A DNA stretch of 64,000 bases from Xylocopa sonorina (GCF_050948175.1 NC_135201.1:7316001-7380000), one strand, 5' to 3'; numbered from the stretch's first letter, positions 1-14,245 are shown. A program made the numbers and translations. Notes: generated by a model not told the origin, from the sequence alone.

Positions 1-2103
1 GGGTGAACGAGGGGTGAGAAGATTTTATTTCACCTCGCGCCGAGTGTAAAAGCGTTTCGATCGAGATACCAGCGACGGCTTCGAGGCTGGTGGTTTCGTT
101 TCTATATAAAAACTGTCCGCTTCTACTTCGAGCCTTGACAAACGAACAGGCTGACGCTGGTGGTCCTCGAGGGTGCGATCGATTATTTAGAATTTCGCCA
201 GCGACACGGCCCCGTCGATTTCCCAATCGTACGTCCGCCACGAGCGACGCTCTTCCCCCGTTTTTACAACACGGCTCGACCGCGTCGGTTAATTCCGGAT
301 CGTTTCAAATATAGACGCGAGCGAAATGAAATTAGGCGCCAGGAGGAATTGGATCGCGATCGATCGACGGATTTTTGGCGGCGAACAGAAGCCGTTTTAG
401 AAAGCGGGGCCTCGAAAGTGAATTGAATTCAGCTGGAAACGCGAGTTTCAAATGGAATTAGAAAGTGTTGCGACTTGCAGATGAATTGGACAGCCGAGTG
501 GAAAGGGAACGCTGTTCCGTGTACAGGAAATCCCTGTATAACCTGATATCGCTACAATACGATTTCCCTCTAACGCAATAAGAAACTCTTGCTGAACGGA
601 CAGAGACACCGCTCGCGACTGGTCACCGGCTAATGGATAAATCTAAATTCGATAAAACGGCTGTGCGATAAATGCAATCGACTCCAGCAATCATTCAGTA
701 AATATAGTCAGACTTAATAAGACAGCCTACCACAGTGAACGCTGTCAATCCTGCAGTAACTCAGACACAACAACAGATACAGCTAATTCCAATGGAACAG
801 CTGTGTTACGCGATTCTGTCAACGAATTCTCAAAGTAGAAGACATCAGACTAACAACTAACATCGAAAAGAAAACAGAATCATAATAAAAAAAAGTATTA
901 TTCTCGTTTCAATAACAACGAGACGATAGAAGCTCGCGACGACAGAGGCGACAGTTAGTCTCTGGGGCTATTTTCACGGCTACTTAAAAGACGATCGTGA
1001 AGGTTAACAATCTAAAAACGTCCCGCGCGAAATGGCTTGGTGGACGAGACGCAACGAGACGTTTTATCGTCGACGCGAGCGAGGAGCTGTCAACGAATGT
1101 CAGCCTCGCGAGAACTATCAGGCCATCGAAGCTCTGGCGAGGTGACGAAAAAGGGGCGCGTACGGCTGTCAGCAGGCGCCTTTGCTATTTTCTACGCGGG
1201 TAATTCCGCCAGGCGTTTCGACGAGCGGGCTAATTAAATGTTTCCAAACGCGCCGCGCCGGGGAACGTAATAAAAGAGCGGCGTAATAGAGCGTAATTAA
1301 AAAACGGGCATCGCAGCGGCGTTATTACCCTGACGGGGGAACGCGGGAAGGGACGCGTTAATTAACGACAATTGATTAACAGCGGTCGAATTAAACAGCC
1401 TGGATAACTTTCGGGTGAGCATCGCTAATTAGTTCTTAAAAGGACGATTTATTTCAATTTCTGTTCTCCACCTTCCTTTTTTCCATCGCGTTCCCAGCGA
1501 TTCGCACTTTGTGGACGATGCTGAATTTTTTAAAAGCATCCGATAATGTCAAAAATTTGTATATCGCAGTGTCAGACGTTGGACCAGAGTTTTTGCCAAT
1601 TTCTGGACACGAGGCGTTCTCGCCTGATACTTTTTTAACCTTGACTCACCCCGACTCGTCGCGATAACCGTTTTGGTCCCTCAGGAAACGGGGAGGAAAC
1701 TCACCTGCAATAAAAAAGAGAAGAGAAGTCAATACACAGTTCATTAGAGCTCGTAGAAGCTTGTAAAAGCTGGCGCGCGATTTGATTTTTCATTTCGAAT
1801 TGCGATCAGGGTTTGTAAACGTCGATGTAGCGGGGTAGCGTTACAGGGGTGTAACAGGTGCCGAAATTTCCGTCCCGCGTTTTATGAACGCGACACGATG
1901 TCGACGGGTGTCGCGAACGTGCCGCAAGAAGAGGGCAGTGCACGTGCGCCACCCTGTTAAACAAAATGTGCATCGAAAACACGCGCTGGGCCGGAACCGG
2001 AGGAATTAAATCCGCCATTGGGGTACCTGGACGTACGTGCGCTTCCGTCATTCTAAATTCGAGTTATTATTCGCGTTCACTGTTACTAGATTGTACTTTG
2101 AAT
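1..2103. other. Non-coding stretch, nothing recognised
   Basis: The sequence mixes CG-rich and AT-rich patches. The open frames at 90-426 and 997-1237 overlap each other in different frames, have arginine-rich random-looking products and lack splice context. No repeat or RNA gene was recognised. Confidence 0.6.
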
Positions 2104-2680
2104 AAATTTCAAACATGTCCCCTTGGAACTTAAATTTCTAGATACTTAACCCTTTAATTCTGTCCAAAACCCAAACACTTCTCACGCAATCGTGATTCAC
2201 CTTATGCGTCAAAATACATCACAATGCTCAATAGAAAGAAAAAACCTTAACATTCTAATTTCTATTCAACAAATTTCAGACATATCCCCTTGAGATTTAA
2301 ATTTACAGATACTTATCCCTTTAATGCAGTTCAAAACCCAAACACTTCCTACGCAATCGTGATTCACCCTACGCGTCAAAATACATCACAATTTCTGATA
2401 GAAAGCAAAACCCTTAGCATTCTAATTACTATTTACCCCCTGAACCATTCTCGAGAAGCTTGCATCCCAAAAATCTAACAGAATTATCACAATCTCTGAT
2501 AGAAAGAAAAACCCTTAGCATTCTAAATACTACTTACCCCCTGAACCATCCCTGAAAAGCTTGCATCCCAAAAATCCAATGAAACTATCACAATTCCCGA
2601 TAGAAAGGAAAACTCCTAACATCCTAGTTATTCCTTACCCCGAAACCATCCCCAAAAACCTGCATCCAAAAAATGTAACG
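2104..2680. repeat. Degenerate tandem repeats, units of about 167 and 100 bases
   Basis: A segment starting AAATTTCAAACATGTCCCCT at 2104 recurs from 2271, giving a period of about 167 bases. Its 3' part (ATCACAAT, then GATAGAAAG, AACCCTTAGCATTCTAA and CCTGAACCAT) continues with a period near 100 bases at about 2384, 2484 and 2585. Copies diverge by point changes and small indels. The long frames over it come from A/C-rich, stop-poor composition. Confidence 0.75.
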
Positions 2681-4753
2681 ACGCCAACACAGAGCAACAT
2701 CCGCCCAATTACCCTAACGAGCGTCGTCCCGAGCTGCGTCCTCGAAGAAAAGAAAACCAGCCCACCATCCCGTTCGAAAACCGTCAGACAAGACGGCGGT
2801 AACTGCGAGGAAAGCGGAGGAAGAAATTTTCCAGCCGCCCACTTGTGCGCCCCCGTCGTCGCCGGAAGCGTTCCCTTTTGTCCTGGCTCGTGGCGCACGC
2901 ACACGTCCCCGGGACAATTCCCTCGTTTCCTCGCCGACGCGCGGCGTGGCCTACGGGGGGACAGATTGAAAACGTGCCTCGAACGCCGGTCCACGGCGTT
3001 TAGGAGAGGGTGCAGTCGTCGCTGAGGACGATCCAACTTGTCGCAGGCGAAGGCTGCGCGAGTTCAACCTCCTGCCCAAGTTTCTACGTGACGATCTGCA
3101 CGCGGAAAGATAGGCGGAAACGTTCTGAGGCGACGATGCTTCGGTTTGCTATGCAGAAATGGAAGAGGAAAGAGGGATGGAAAAGAGAGGGGAAGAACGT
3201 TTCGTTCTGGGCCTGCTAGTGGACTCATCAGGCCCTGCCTTAGACGCTGGGATATTAGGGACAGGTCAGAAATTCTATATATTGGAAAATATACTTTCAG
3301 GAAAGTGTAAACAGTACTGTCCCTCTAGTAGCGAGGGTCAGAGGGCCGCCACAGTTCCAAGGAGGGAGGAATAAGTTCGAAGAAGGATGGATATTTGAGG
3401 TGGTTGTTCCGAGTTTTGTGTGCGGGACCGGAAATCGCTTGTGCGTAGTTGGTTGCGATGTATCGTGAGGATCGAGAGGACTGTGGATGGTTCGAACGCG
3501 ATTATCTTGGGATGCTGTTGGGTGCAAAATCTTCCCTCTTGGGAAAACAGAATCTAAGAGGGTTGGATATTACTATCGTTGGGTTTTCTGAGGCTTCTAA
3601 CGAACGCACTTCTGTATTTCTTAATTTTTTAAAAATACACACATTTCTGAGGAGTCAAAATTTCATGTCTCTACGTTACACCATCGAAGAGAAAAAAATT
3701 AAGAAATTTCTCTGTTTAAATAAAATATTCACTCATCTGGTGGTTACCATTGGAAGGAGAGAATTGCTTGTTAGAATTTTAAGATGTAAATGGCGTTAAA
3801 CCAGCCCCACGTCCATTCGAGGATTAAACGTTCGAGCCAAGATGGTGTCTGAGGACCGCGCCGATCCTCGGATCTATATTATTCCACGGTAAATGGAGAC
3901 AATCCCGTTCTATTTTCCTCCTGGCCACGTAACACCATAGAGATATGAATTATTACTCATTACAGCCTCGCGGGCGTGGGATAAAGGCCGAGTTCTATGA
4001 AAGGTGGCGGTAAAGGGGTGGGCCACGGGGATGGATAGGCGCGATTATAAGTTGGCGAGATAATGGCGCCGCCGGTACTTTTAATTAAAAAGCCCGCAGC
4101 GGACGCGAATTACGTTAATACGGCCGGAACTTGCCAGAATTTGTCTCCCTGTGTTCCGCGAGTTGATGCGTTGCGTTCTGAACGCCGTTTTCCGGTTCAG
4201 AGGGAAGCTTTTCGTGTCTTCAAGGAGGATCGTAACGAGACGGAGGACCCTCTTCTCGATCGTGCATTCAATTCCTTCTGCTCTGAAGCGGTTAGATGTT
4301 TAGCAGCTTGAAATTAACAAATCCTTCCCCCAAAAAAACATGAAAAGTAACATCAGACCGTTGGAATCGCAAAGAGAAACACAAAAACCGTATTACCTTT
4401 TTCCGACTAGCTTCAACAGTGAAACTCCCCGTATTTATAGAGAAAAGTAGTTCCCCTAAGCCGTGAGCGGAACGGCCAGCGGGTGAAGTACGAGAGAAAC
4501 AGGTGTCGCGCGAGATTTTACAGATTTACGAGATGCTAACCAGCCATTTTTACGGATCAAAAGCGGATTACGGGGATTACACGCGAGGCGTGCTAATTTT
4601 CTCGCGACGCCTGTCGGCCCCTTCTCAGCCCTCCTCGGCTTCGATAAATCCGTAACCAGCTGCGGAGCCTTTGGGAGATTAGAACGACCGTTCGCAGCGA
4701 TTTTCGCGAGATCGTTTGATCGCGCTCTGCGCGCGAGACGTTCCACTGGCATT
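2681..4753. other. Non-coding stretch, nothing recognised
   Basis: A CG-rich patch at about 2690-3060 keeps frames open on both strands, which signals composition rather than coding. An AT-richer patch follows at 3500-3800. No family motif or structured RNA is visible. Confidence 0.6.
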
Positions 4754-5080
4754 CGTAGAAATTTATACAGCCGATTCTAGGGACCAAAACGAGACGAAAA
4801 CGAAGAATGATCGAATTACGTTTGAAGCTTCGTTTGCGAGGGAAGCGAGTTTGAAAATTCATGGTGCACGCGTGCAACGATGAGAGCCCATGAGTCAGTG
4901 CGATGGGAATATGCCCGCGCAGCTATACAAAATGGAGTCGACGCGTCGCACTGCCTTATGGGTCACCATTTGGCGTTCAAAGTCGTTTCTATTGAATACG
5001 AAGCCTCGAACACGATTTTGTTACTCTTCATTTTCGTCTTGTTTTAGCTTCTAAAATCGATACCTAAAATTTACTCCACG
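4754..5080. mobile_element. Foldback (MITE-like) element, copy 1
   Basis: The outer ends are inverted repeats. The left arm reads GATTCTAGGGACCAAAACGA then GACGAAAACGAAG. The complement of the right arm reads GATTTTAGAAGCTAAAACAA then GACGAAAATGAAG. Nested inside, 4887-4903 (CCCATGAGTCAGTGCGA) pairs at 15 of 17 positions with the complement of 4946-4962, around a loop of about 42 bases. The whole ~330-base unit can therefore fold into a long imperfect hairpin. No coding capacity is seen. Copies at 8.25 kb and 53.67 kb share both arms and the middle, which supports a dispersed non-autonomous element. Confidence 0.65.
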
Positions 5081-8000
5081 AAAGAGGTGATATATGCACT
5101 TAAACTGCACCAAGACCCCTTGAGTTAAGCCAGCTTAATCCGAACCTGAACCTCTTACCTCACTGGGATTCCCTTTACGCAACCGACGACTCTATTTCTC
5201 GATCATTTCGCGTTTCGCAATTGCGTCGAGTATAAATTTTAATGGCCCTCGTCAAAGTAACGACTAGCGGACCGGATTCCTAGCCAACCGGTCCTCGTAA
5301 AAGCCAATCGGAACCGAAATACTTGCAATTTGCCAGGAGAATGTAATAATCCTCATCGCGTGACGGCAATTAACGTGAAATACTAATCGCGGACGGTTTC
5401 GAAACGCGACGTAACGCAAACGAAATTAAGTCGAGCCATCCGAATTCCCACGCACTTAATCTAGATCAAACTCACGATCCAGAGTCCCCCTTTCTTCCCA
5501 TGCTGATAAACCGTGGTACCACGCTCGAGTAACCGAAGCGGAGCGTTATCAACGCGACTTCGTCCTCGGATAACGGCGCGAGGGATCGCGAATCGAAGCT
5601 ACGAGGCGGGAATCGAATGGAAACGTCTGAGGAACAACTCCACCATGGGAAAGGAGAACACAATCGACTGGAAAGAAAAAGAGGAAGCCTCCGGTTCGAC
5701 TGGAATGGACGTCGGGAAATTTGCATACTGATGAGCTGGCTGCTCCTAGCCCGGCTAATGAAGTTTCAATTTATTCATGGCAGCCACCTCCACCCCTCCT
5801 TAATTGCACGTTAAGTGTAATCCTTGAACAGGCTACTAGAAGAGCCAAGGGGAGAAGTGAATTTTATTCTAATTAGGAATCGACGATGTAGGTTCATTGA
5901 TTTTCTCGTCGAATTAGCGCTGGAACGTGGCAGAATCATTTTTCTCTATTTTTTTCTATCGAAATTGGGCGAAAACGAGAGCGCGCGATATAGAGTGCAG
6001 CACTGACAGTGCGTCGAAGAAAAATTGTCGCGCATCGATCTCGACTTAACTTTTCTACGGATGATCAGAATTTTTGTGGAAACCTCGAAGGCAAACGATG
6101 CAAAGGAGCGTCCCGTGGCGAAGTATGAGAGGGTGCAGAAGTTAGCTCTCTAATTTTTATACGTCGTGGCCGCTTTTCAGACGCTGAACGCGGCGCAATC
6201 GAGGCAGGAAACTGAAAAATTGAAACGACAGAGGGGCAGGAAATTCGCTCTGTTCTATCGAGCTCCCATAGAAGGGTATGGAAATGCATCCACCGCGGTC
6301 GCTTTGAATTTTTTCGCGCTTCCGATCGATCGCGCCGCGAGGAAAGGTTCTTTTCTTCTCTGGCCACGAGAGGATAAGGTAGAATGCCTGTTCATCCGTC
6401 GGCGGTAAGGAAGCGCTCAAAGAAAGGGAAATCCTGTACCGACTCGAGGCGCCTTTTTTTCTTCTAAAGAAAAGAGGCCTTCCGGTTTCCCCTCGAAAGG
6501 CAAAGCACGCTTCACGAAAATTACCCTCCGCATTTCTCTTAAACATCCTCGAGACGCGAATCTTACCAGAGACCCCGAACACACTTCAGAACCATCACAT
6601 GCGAGAGATGTCTGAACAAGAACAATTTTGCAATACGTTTGAAAATCTTTTCGAACGATAAGAACAGCTGCGAGGGAAGTCGAGAGCGTCCAAAAGGTGT
6701 GCACCGTGAAAATAAAAAGGAAGAGCGGGTCTTAGACGTGGAAAAACGAGGGTTGAGAGAGCGTGGCTTCACGAGGAGGAGGGTCGACGATGGACGAGGT
6801 GCGCGGCGCCGGAAATTTAGCATAAAATTATATAAGAATGGCGGGTGGTTAACGAGACGCGAACCGGCTGGACGGGACGCCGGGATGCGGCGATTGTAAT
6901 TCAAATCGCGACTTGGTATGTGGCTATGTGGTACGCTCCCTGACAAAAGTTTAGCTCGCCTCGACCACGGAACAACAGATCGTCCGCCATTTTCTTCTGG
7001 CACTTTTACTTTTCCCAACGACGCTCGACGAACGTCAAACACGAAACGCACGCGAATTGTACCAAACTGTGAACGAAAAAAAAAAAACAGCGCATCATCG
7101 ATTCTAATCCGTAAGAGAAACGAAGAAAACGAGAGACACAGCGCGCACCATGGCTGGGCAAGGGGCGAACAAAGGTACGCGAGAGGTCTGGTTGCCCACG
7201 CTCCCATAACGCGATGGAGAGCGCTGATAGTCCCGCGAGATAATCAGCAGCTTGTCGAGAACAATAGGGGCTGCGAATCCCCTGGCCAAGTCACGAGGAG
7301 CACTCGCCTTGACCTTCGTCGGCTGGCGTTTCGCTTGTAACCGCGTCTACCAGGTTGGAACCGTCGTCCACGGGTCGCATCCTCTCGTGGAGAACGGGGC
7401 GGATGTTGGTGCACCGCGAGGAGAATATTTTCGATCCTAATGAGAGCTTCCTGCGCTAATTCTTCGTTTTCTTCTCCTTACCAGCTGCACAGCGATCGAG
7501 ATCGTGCGAGGGGTATTTTTCCTAGCCGTGGAACTGGTCTCGCAGGCCTCAAGAATTTACTATGCGAAGCTGCGATATGTTTTCCTCGAGCCTCTATCTG
7601 GTGACGCAGAACACCTTCGAAAGGCTAAATCAGCGGTAGAAGAAATGGTAACCAAATACGCGGCGTGTTGATATGAAGTAACCACGCGAGGAACGTGGTC
7701 GAATCACTGGAACGAATATGGAGTCACGAGTGTTTAACGATTCGAACAGTTCCAAGAACGGACACGCGAGCTGGAAAATCGTAATGGATCGTCTGTGTGA
7801 AAAATGAATCACGTTCGCTGCTTTTAAATACGAATTGTTTTACGTATAATGAAAGTATTCTTGGATATCGAACGGATCTGTTTAACGTCCCAAAGTCGGG
7901 TATCTCTGAATCGATCCCACGCAGCTGATCGAGCCCGCATCGAGTCCAGCGATGATCGCCAATGAAACGATCGCTCATAGAGAGAGGAAGGCCAAACAAT

Positions 8001-8246
8001 GTACGCGATTTTCGCGAGAGGAACGAACATAATGTCGCGCGTCAAGCCAGACAATGGACGGCGTACACGCGGCCATAAGGCCTGCACACAACGTCCTCCA
8101 CCACTTGTTGGAGCACTGCCATATGTCGAGCCACGGACGTGCACCGGCAAACTTATGCGCGCGTTCCGTAGCTCGCGTACAGCTACGCGCAAAAAGCTTC
8201 TCTGACAGCTTAATTACCGGCTGATTCCGTTCCCTTCGCTCGTCCA
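5081..8246. other. Non-coding stretch between foldback copies
   Basis: Unique sequence with frequent GAAA/TTTC strings and an A13 run near 7075-7087. Frames of 100-214 codons at 6.1-7.2 kb overlap on both strands and have low-complexity Phe/Leu/Ser/Arg-rich products, so they are not called. Confidence 0.6.
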
Positions 8247-8534
8247 TCGATTCCACGGCGCAAAACCGAACGGAAACGAAGAATACCAAAATCGCATTCG
8301 AAGCTCCGTTCCTGAGAAAAAAGGCATTAAAGATTCATGGCGTACGCGCACGCTAATGGCGAGATCCCATGAGCCACCGCACCGGAACGCCCTGAGCGCG
8401 GCCATATTGAATTTCGACGGACGCCACGCTGACTTATGCCACCGCTGCAATTAGGCGGATGGATTTTCACAGCTGTTTTTCTCGAAAACGAAGCATCGCT
8501 CTTCGTTTTCACCTTAATTTCGCCTCCGCGATTG
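8247..8534. mobile_element. Foldback (MITE-like) element, copy 2
   Basis: The left arm (GATTCCACGGCGCAAAACCG then AACGGAAACGAAGAAT) matches copy 1. It is also the imperfect complement of the right arm (CTCTTCGTTTTCACC then TTAATTTCGCCTCCGCGATTG). The middle retains the CATGGCGTACGCGCACG and ATCCCATGAGCC segments, and a downstream TGACTTATGCC that pairs with the latter. It lies in the same orientation as copy 1, about 3.5 kb away, and is more diverged in the centre. Confidence 0.6.
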
Positions 8535-11500
8535 CAGCGTTTAATTTCGTCCAGCGTCGAAGCAACGTTCGACGTACGATCATCAGTGGACGCGAAGTTG
8601 ACTCAGCTGAATCATTGCGAGCGAAGTTCGATCGAGTATTCCGCGTGCACCAGTGACTTCCCAGCGGAGTCTCTACCGTTAAGGCCCATATAACCAGCCG
8701 TGTCATCAACCGGAATGAGAGTCACGGAGACTGCGAAGGTCGTCGCCGTGCAACGAGGATGTTACGCTCAGGAGAACGGCGGCGATGCGTGTACGAACGA
8801 GTAATTTCATGGCAAGACGTGACCAGACTCGCGAATTCATGCTGGAAGCGTGGGTCCAATTGACCCAGCGGCTCGAACCGGCTAATTGCCAATTGTCGAG
8901 CGACGTTGCCGTTCTCCACGGGAATTCGCCTGACACCTATATTGCCCGTCGCGACGACGTCACTCTTTTTTTCACAGAACTAGGTTCAATACACTTTATA
9001 CCACTCCAATTCCTGTTCTCGTATGACGAATAAATGTCACACTTTTTCCACCATAAATTCAGTCGTCGACGTGGGTGGTACGGGATTAGGTTTATTCTTG
9101 GTGCACATGGTTTAACTTCAGCCAATGCTCAGAATAGAACGATCGTGTAAATACTTGGAAAAACCATCAGCAATTCTTCAATTTTACCAAATTGCTTAAC
9201 CATTCATACGATTGTCCATTTAAGAAACCTCGAGAGCGACTACGTCCACGATCAGTCAGCGTCTGAGTCTCTGGACACGGTCAGACAAGCGGAGTCGCCG
9301 TTCTGGCCACGAAGTGGCGGCAAAAAACAATCGCCTTCCCGTTGGGAATTATATATTCGTCGCGGATGCCGCGAGCGCGCGGGGACAGTGGATAAATAAA
9401 TTTCCGGCTGCGCTATTTCTGCCACGCGGCGCAAGTAAATAATTCCCGCGCGCGTAACGGCTGTCAGCCGTTAAAAACCTATTCTTGGGCGGATCGGTCG
9501 CAACGCGGAGGACCGCCTCTGCGCACGGATTCTTCCGCGTGGAAACTCTCCTCTCGTAACCGGTCGGTTCCACGAATCGCGAGCATTGTTCGCTACCGCG
9601 AGCTGGTTGCCAGCTTTTCGACGAGACCCACCATCGGTACGTGACCAGGCTTCGCCCTCCGGTTTGGGTTAGGTCCGCGGTTCTATTTGGACGGGGGAAG
9701 TCGTGTGTTTGTGGACTCGAGCGGCGCGGTTTGTTGAGCAAAGTGATTTCGACGCGCGGACGTGATTCATCGACGATAAAGATTCGAACGATGGCTCTTT
9801 TTCTTCGGCCATTTTCGTTCGACGTCCCTTTTTCGAAGTGGGTCACCAGAGGAAGCTATCACGACTCGGTTTGCTCGTCGATCTCGTCGACTAATTAACG
9901 ATCGAGATCTCTTGTGTCTTGTCGATCGATACTGTTCGCGATAAATTCGTTAACGGGAGTCAAGCGACAACCGTACCGGTGTGTACCGTTAGCGAGCCTC
10001 TAACAGCTCGCACCGCGTTGTCAGATGATTTCACACTTAGCATAACAAATGAATAATGAAGCTTGACCTGAAGTCTAATCAGTCGTTTCCTTCGTTCGAA
10101 AGAACTGACCGAAATATATCATTGGATAACCGTCCCGCTGGTCGGAGCGCTTCATGAATGACGCGGTCGTTATGATTATGCTGTGATGAAGCTTCATTGC
10201 TGAACAAATAGCAATTTTGCAGCGCACGCGTTCCGCAGAATGTTCACATCTTTCTAACACGTGAAGACTTCCACGATTAACCCTGTTCCACCTCTAAAAA
10301 TTAATAATATATACAATATCAAAGATCGATCAGCAAATGTGCACCGTCACCCTCCACAAAAATTCGCTGAAAACACAATTACCAGCTCGCAGGAACAATC
10401 AAGGGCTGAACCAACTAACTCGAAGGTTCCATCGAGTCTCTCGACGAACTAACCCCGCAAGTTCGAGCAATCAACTCTCAAGGAAACGCGAAACCGCGCG
10501 ATCCCGCTTCACCAGGGCTGAAGGGAGACCATGGACGGCGGGTGTAGCCCAGGGGTGCTGGAGGATTCCGCGGAAACGGCGCAGAGAACGCGGGACAAAC
10601 GTTTGCACGCGTGCAGGTCAGGGGGGCTTTAATGGACCGACCTCGCCGTTTCTCCGTTCCAAGAAAGACGTTTGCGCGGCCCGTTCTCACGGTATATTAA
10701 CGCGGCTTTGTGCCTCGGGGCCCGTTGCTAACTTTGCGGTGCCGGAGAGATCCGCCACCCCCTCCTGGCTGGCATAAGCGCGGGCCACGTCCGCGTTTCG
10801 CCCGAATTAATCGCGCCTCGGCTTCGCCGGGCATTAATTTGATTAAATTCGAAAACGTTCAGCACGCCGATGAAATTAAATGGACGGGGCTTATCGGCGT
10901 TTGTGCCGCGCAGAATGGCGTGGAAATGCTTTGTGCGTCGGTACGAAGGGGCGCGAGACGGAGGGGGGTGAGTGGCGCGCATGGTGGCGTTCAGAGGGTG
11001 CTGCGCGGGTCGGGAACTTTATAATTATAGATGGGATGATAATATGTACGTATAGGATATGGTATTGTTGCTCGCGGGGCTGTGTTTCGGAAAGCTGCTT
11101 TAGAATCGCGGGTTAATCGAGCAAAGGGTGACAGGGGACGGCGAAAGGAGCGTTTCTTGTCGAGTAAACACGCGCCAATTCTCGCCAAATTCTCCTGCGA
11201 TTGTTCGCATCCACTGCGCGATTTAATTCGAGCGTTGGGGCTTAAAAATCGACCGTCAAACGTGGCTGTCATGGCGAACGATCGAACCTGCAACCCCTCG
11301 TTCTCCACGTGGACCACAATAATCCACGACGTGACTCAAGGTAAAAAAGAATCGCTCGCCCAAAAAGACCAACGACCGTTTCCTCGAGCCTTCTCCCACG
11401 TCCGCGCCACGGTCCTGCAACCGCAGACAGGCTGTCGGCGCTGGTCAGCCGACCCTCTGAATTATTAAAGCCGAGTCAACGCAGCCGCATGTAAATTCGT

Positions 11501-14245
11501 ATACCTGCCCTTCGCTGCCCTCGCAGCCCCTCAGCTCCTATCCTTCCGGCGCGCCCTCCGGCTCTCTCCACTGACGTTACACGAATGCTTTGCTACCTGG
11601 CTATTCGAGGCTTTGTTTGTTGCTACACGAGCCCTCCGTTGCACGCGCGCAGGGATTATTGTTTGCCCGCTCGTACCAGCGATTACGTCGAAAACCGTGG
11701 CCCCATCGGAGGGGGATGAAAGGTTGCGCCGCGTCGGATGGCTGGCTCGATAAACTGTTTCCTGCGACTGTGCTCCGCTCGAAAGAAATACACTTCCAAC
11801 GAGAATCGAGAGAGAAGAAAGCTGCTCGAAGAAAATACGTTTCTAACGAAGAATCGAAAGAGAGACCCTCCCTCGTTTGCGTGTGCACAGGATGGTTCGA
11901 GACGCGTGTTTGGGGGGTGTAGAGGTAGTGGCAAGGGGTAGTTTCTTCGAACGATTGCGAAGCATCCGTTCGAAGAATGGCAATAGATGGAGGATCGATC
12001 TATTTACCGAAACGGCGCGGCCGGATATGACTGTCTGATGACCGGATACGCGAGAATGGTCTCACCTGCGTCCACCAAATAGTGTGTCACCAGCGTGCGT
12101 ACACACGAACAGGCTACGCCCCAATTTACGGGCGTGACAGCGTTTATTTTCGCGGGCGTGCTCGTCGAGCCGAATTAAACGAACGTTCTCTGGCGAAAAG
12201 GCGGAGTCACCGTCTGTCTGGCGACAGTTTATTTGCGAGCTCATTTTTTGGCCCTTCGTCAGGGCCAAGTGACTTGGGAATTGTACATCGTCGCGCCTTA
12301 GAAAGGCTAGCCTTTGTCAATTATCCTGAATCGCGTCTCTGATCGCAGAAAATACCACTGTTCGTTATATACCGCGTATATTATGGGGTTTAGAAAGTTG
12401 CGAAGCATTCGTGACGATTAGAAAGACCGCCATCTTTCAGAATTGACCACGAGTGCTACCTGAGAGGGCGAAACGGTACTACTGCGCTCGACAGAGGAGT
12501 TTTGCAGACACTTTGGAGAGAAGTTACCCATTTTTCTATTAAAAAAGGAGGAAGATCGTGTCGTGGTTTGTTATTCGTTGGTCTCAGACGTGAAATCAAC
12601 CTGAGATGGTTACAAGAGCAATTAAAATGGTCGCAAATAATGGTTTTTGGGTTTCTACGTGGCGAGGAGTGAAAATGGACATTTGCGTGTTTGAATAACG
12701 CGTCGTTAAGGATCGTCGACGATTATTAAGGCGTTGTTAGGTCACGAGGGTCCCATCAGGTGCGACAAAACGTCCAACTTTCCTTTCACCCGGTTCGATC
12801 CCGCGATTTTAATTAATCCCGCGAGTCGGTTCCCCAGCAATGAGGATTCTTGCGAATCAGAACACATCGGGGGACTCGAACGGCTGATAATACTGTTAAT
12901 TAAAGTGACGCACACGTCGACAAATCGCCAGCGTAACACACTCGATATTATAGCTGCAATTAATTTTATTAATCCTTGCCAAGTAGCGCGAGCAGTTTTA
13001 GATTAATTAATTCACTCTTCAGGTTCAATGTAAATATCATTTGCCCGTATTCGCGGGCAATTTTCACATTTCGAGGCAATTAATTATACAATGCGCAAGG
13101 AATTGTTCGCTCTTTTATTTTGTTCGTCCCTCGAACTCGTCCAGAAATGCGTTTCCACCCCTCGCGCGCCTCTACAGTACAATGACGGTACGATTTTTCG
13201 ATAAATGTACCAACAAGTGCTTCGACACCGTTATAACAGCGCCGCGAAGACGAGGAGCAAAGAACGACCCTCGAAAAAGGGGATGAAAAGGGAAATCTGG
13301 AGGAAGAAGAATACAGCAACCGGGTGAATGGCGAAATTTGAAAGGAGCGAAAAGGGCAAGGCTCCTAGGATCCTCCTCCAGGGTGTCTCCTGACATTCAA
13401 CGATCATCTGTTCGCAGTTTTGTCCGACGAGAACGTTCGTTTTTTATTATACGGGACTCTCGCACAAAGGTAGTCGCGATGAATGAAAAAAAAAAAAAAA
13501 AAAAGGAAAAACGAGCAAGCACAATGCGAGACGTCGAGACACAGTGGGATCAACCGCTGAACCCGAAGACTCTTCCAGAGATCGACCCAATGGTGCCTCC
13601 GATGCTGTACACGATATTCTGAATAATCTTCCGACAGCGTCGTATCGCATTGCGTAAATCTCGTCGCTTCTGTCAGAGCCATCCACGCGAAAAGAAGAAA
13701 CGTCCGATCTTTGACTAACCAACGACTCGAAACGTATACTTCTCTCGAAAATTAGAGACGAATAGCGCGATTCGAGATTGGAAATTTCCAGGAATTGGAA
13801 ATTGTCGAGTGTTCAACGTTTCGTCTCTGCCTTTGAACGAACGAGACGCGCGAGGAAAGGTTTTAAAAAGCGACGAGAGGCGTCCTGCGGATCCGAAAGT
13901 CTTCGTACGGTAACCTTGAACGTCTCTGAGAAACGTGCGACCCATGAGGAGCGGTGTCGCGGTTACGAAACGCATTTTTTTTTTCTCCACCAAGGCAGAG
14001 GCTCGGCTCTAGCCGCGACGGAGGCTTCATCGGAAAGTCAAATTGGGAACGCGTTTCGCGAACGGAACGCCGGGAACTGGAGCAAGGAATTCGAGGAATT
14101 AAAGAGTTCAACCAACGTACGTACACGCGGACGTTCTTTCGCTAACGATGCCTCCATCGTTCGTAGCCGACTCTCTGTAGCTTCCTCGAAACCGTGGAAT
14201 AATATTTTCGTCTCGATCGCGCGTGCAAGGATTTATTTTCATTTG
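8535..14245. other. Non-coding stretch, nothing firm
   Basis: CpG-rich patches at about 9.5-9.9 and 10.45-11.0 kb alternate with AT-rich ones. The part at 12880-13090 carries several TAATTA motifs. Open frames of 80-165 codons occur on both strands of the same segments, without start context, splice pairs or recognisable domains. Confidence 0.55.
13486..13504. repeat. Poly(A) run of 19
   Basis: Nineteen uninterrupted A bases follow GAATG. No retroelement body or target-site duplication could be recognised upstream, so this is called only as a homopolymer. Confidence 0.9.

Noticed and set aside
6563..7207. 214-codon minus-strand frame
   Set aside because: It contains a homopolymer-encoded Phe run, is rich in Arg/Ser/Phe/Leu, and the other strand is also open. 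It is a composition artefact.
12786..12806. CGGTTCGATCCCG, resembling a tRNA B box
   Set aside because: The upstream 60 bases do not form the D and anticodon arms and lack an A box.
13486..13504. Poly(A) tail of a retroposed copy
   Set aside because: No coding or LINE-like body is recognisable upstream and no target-site duplication was found.
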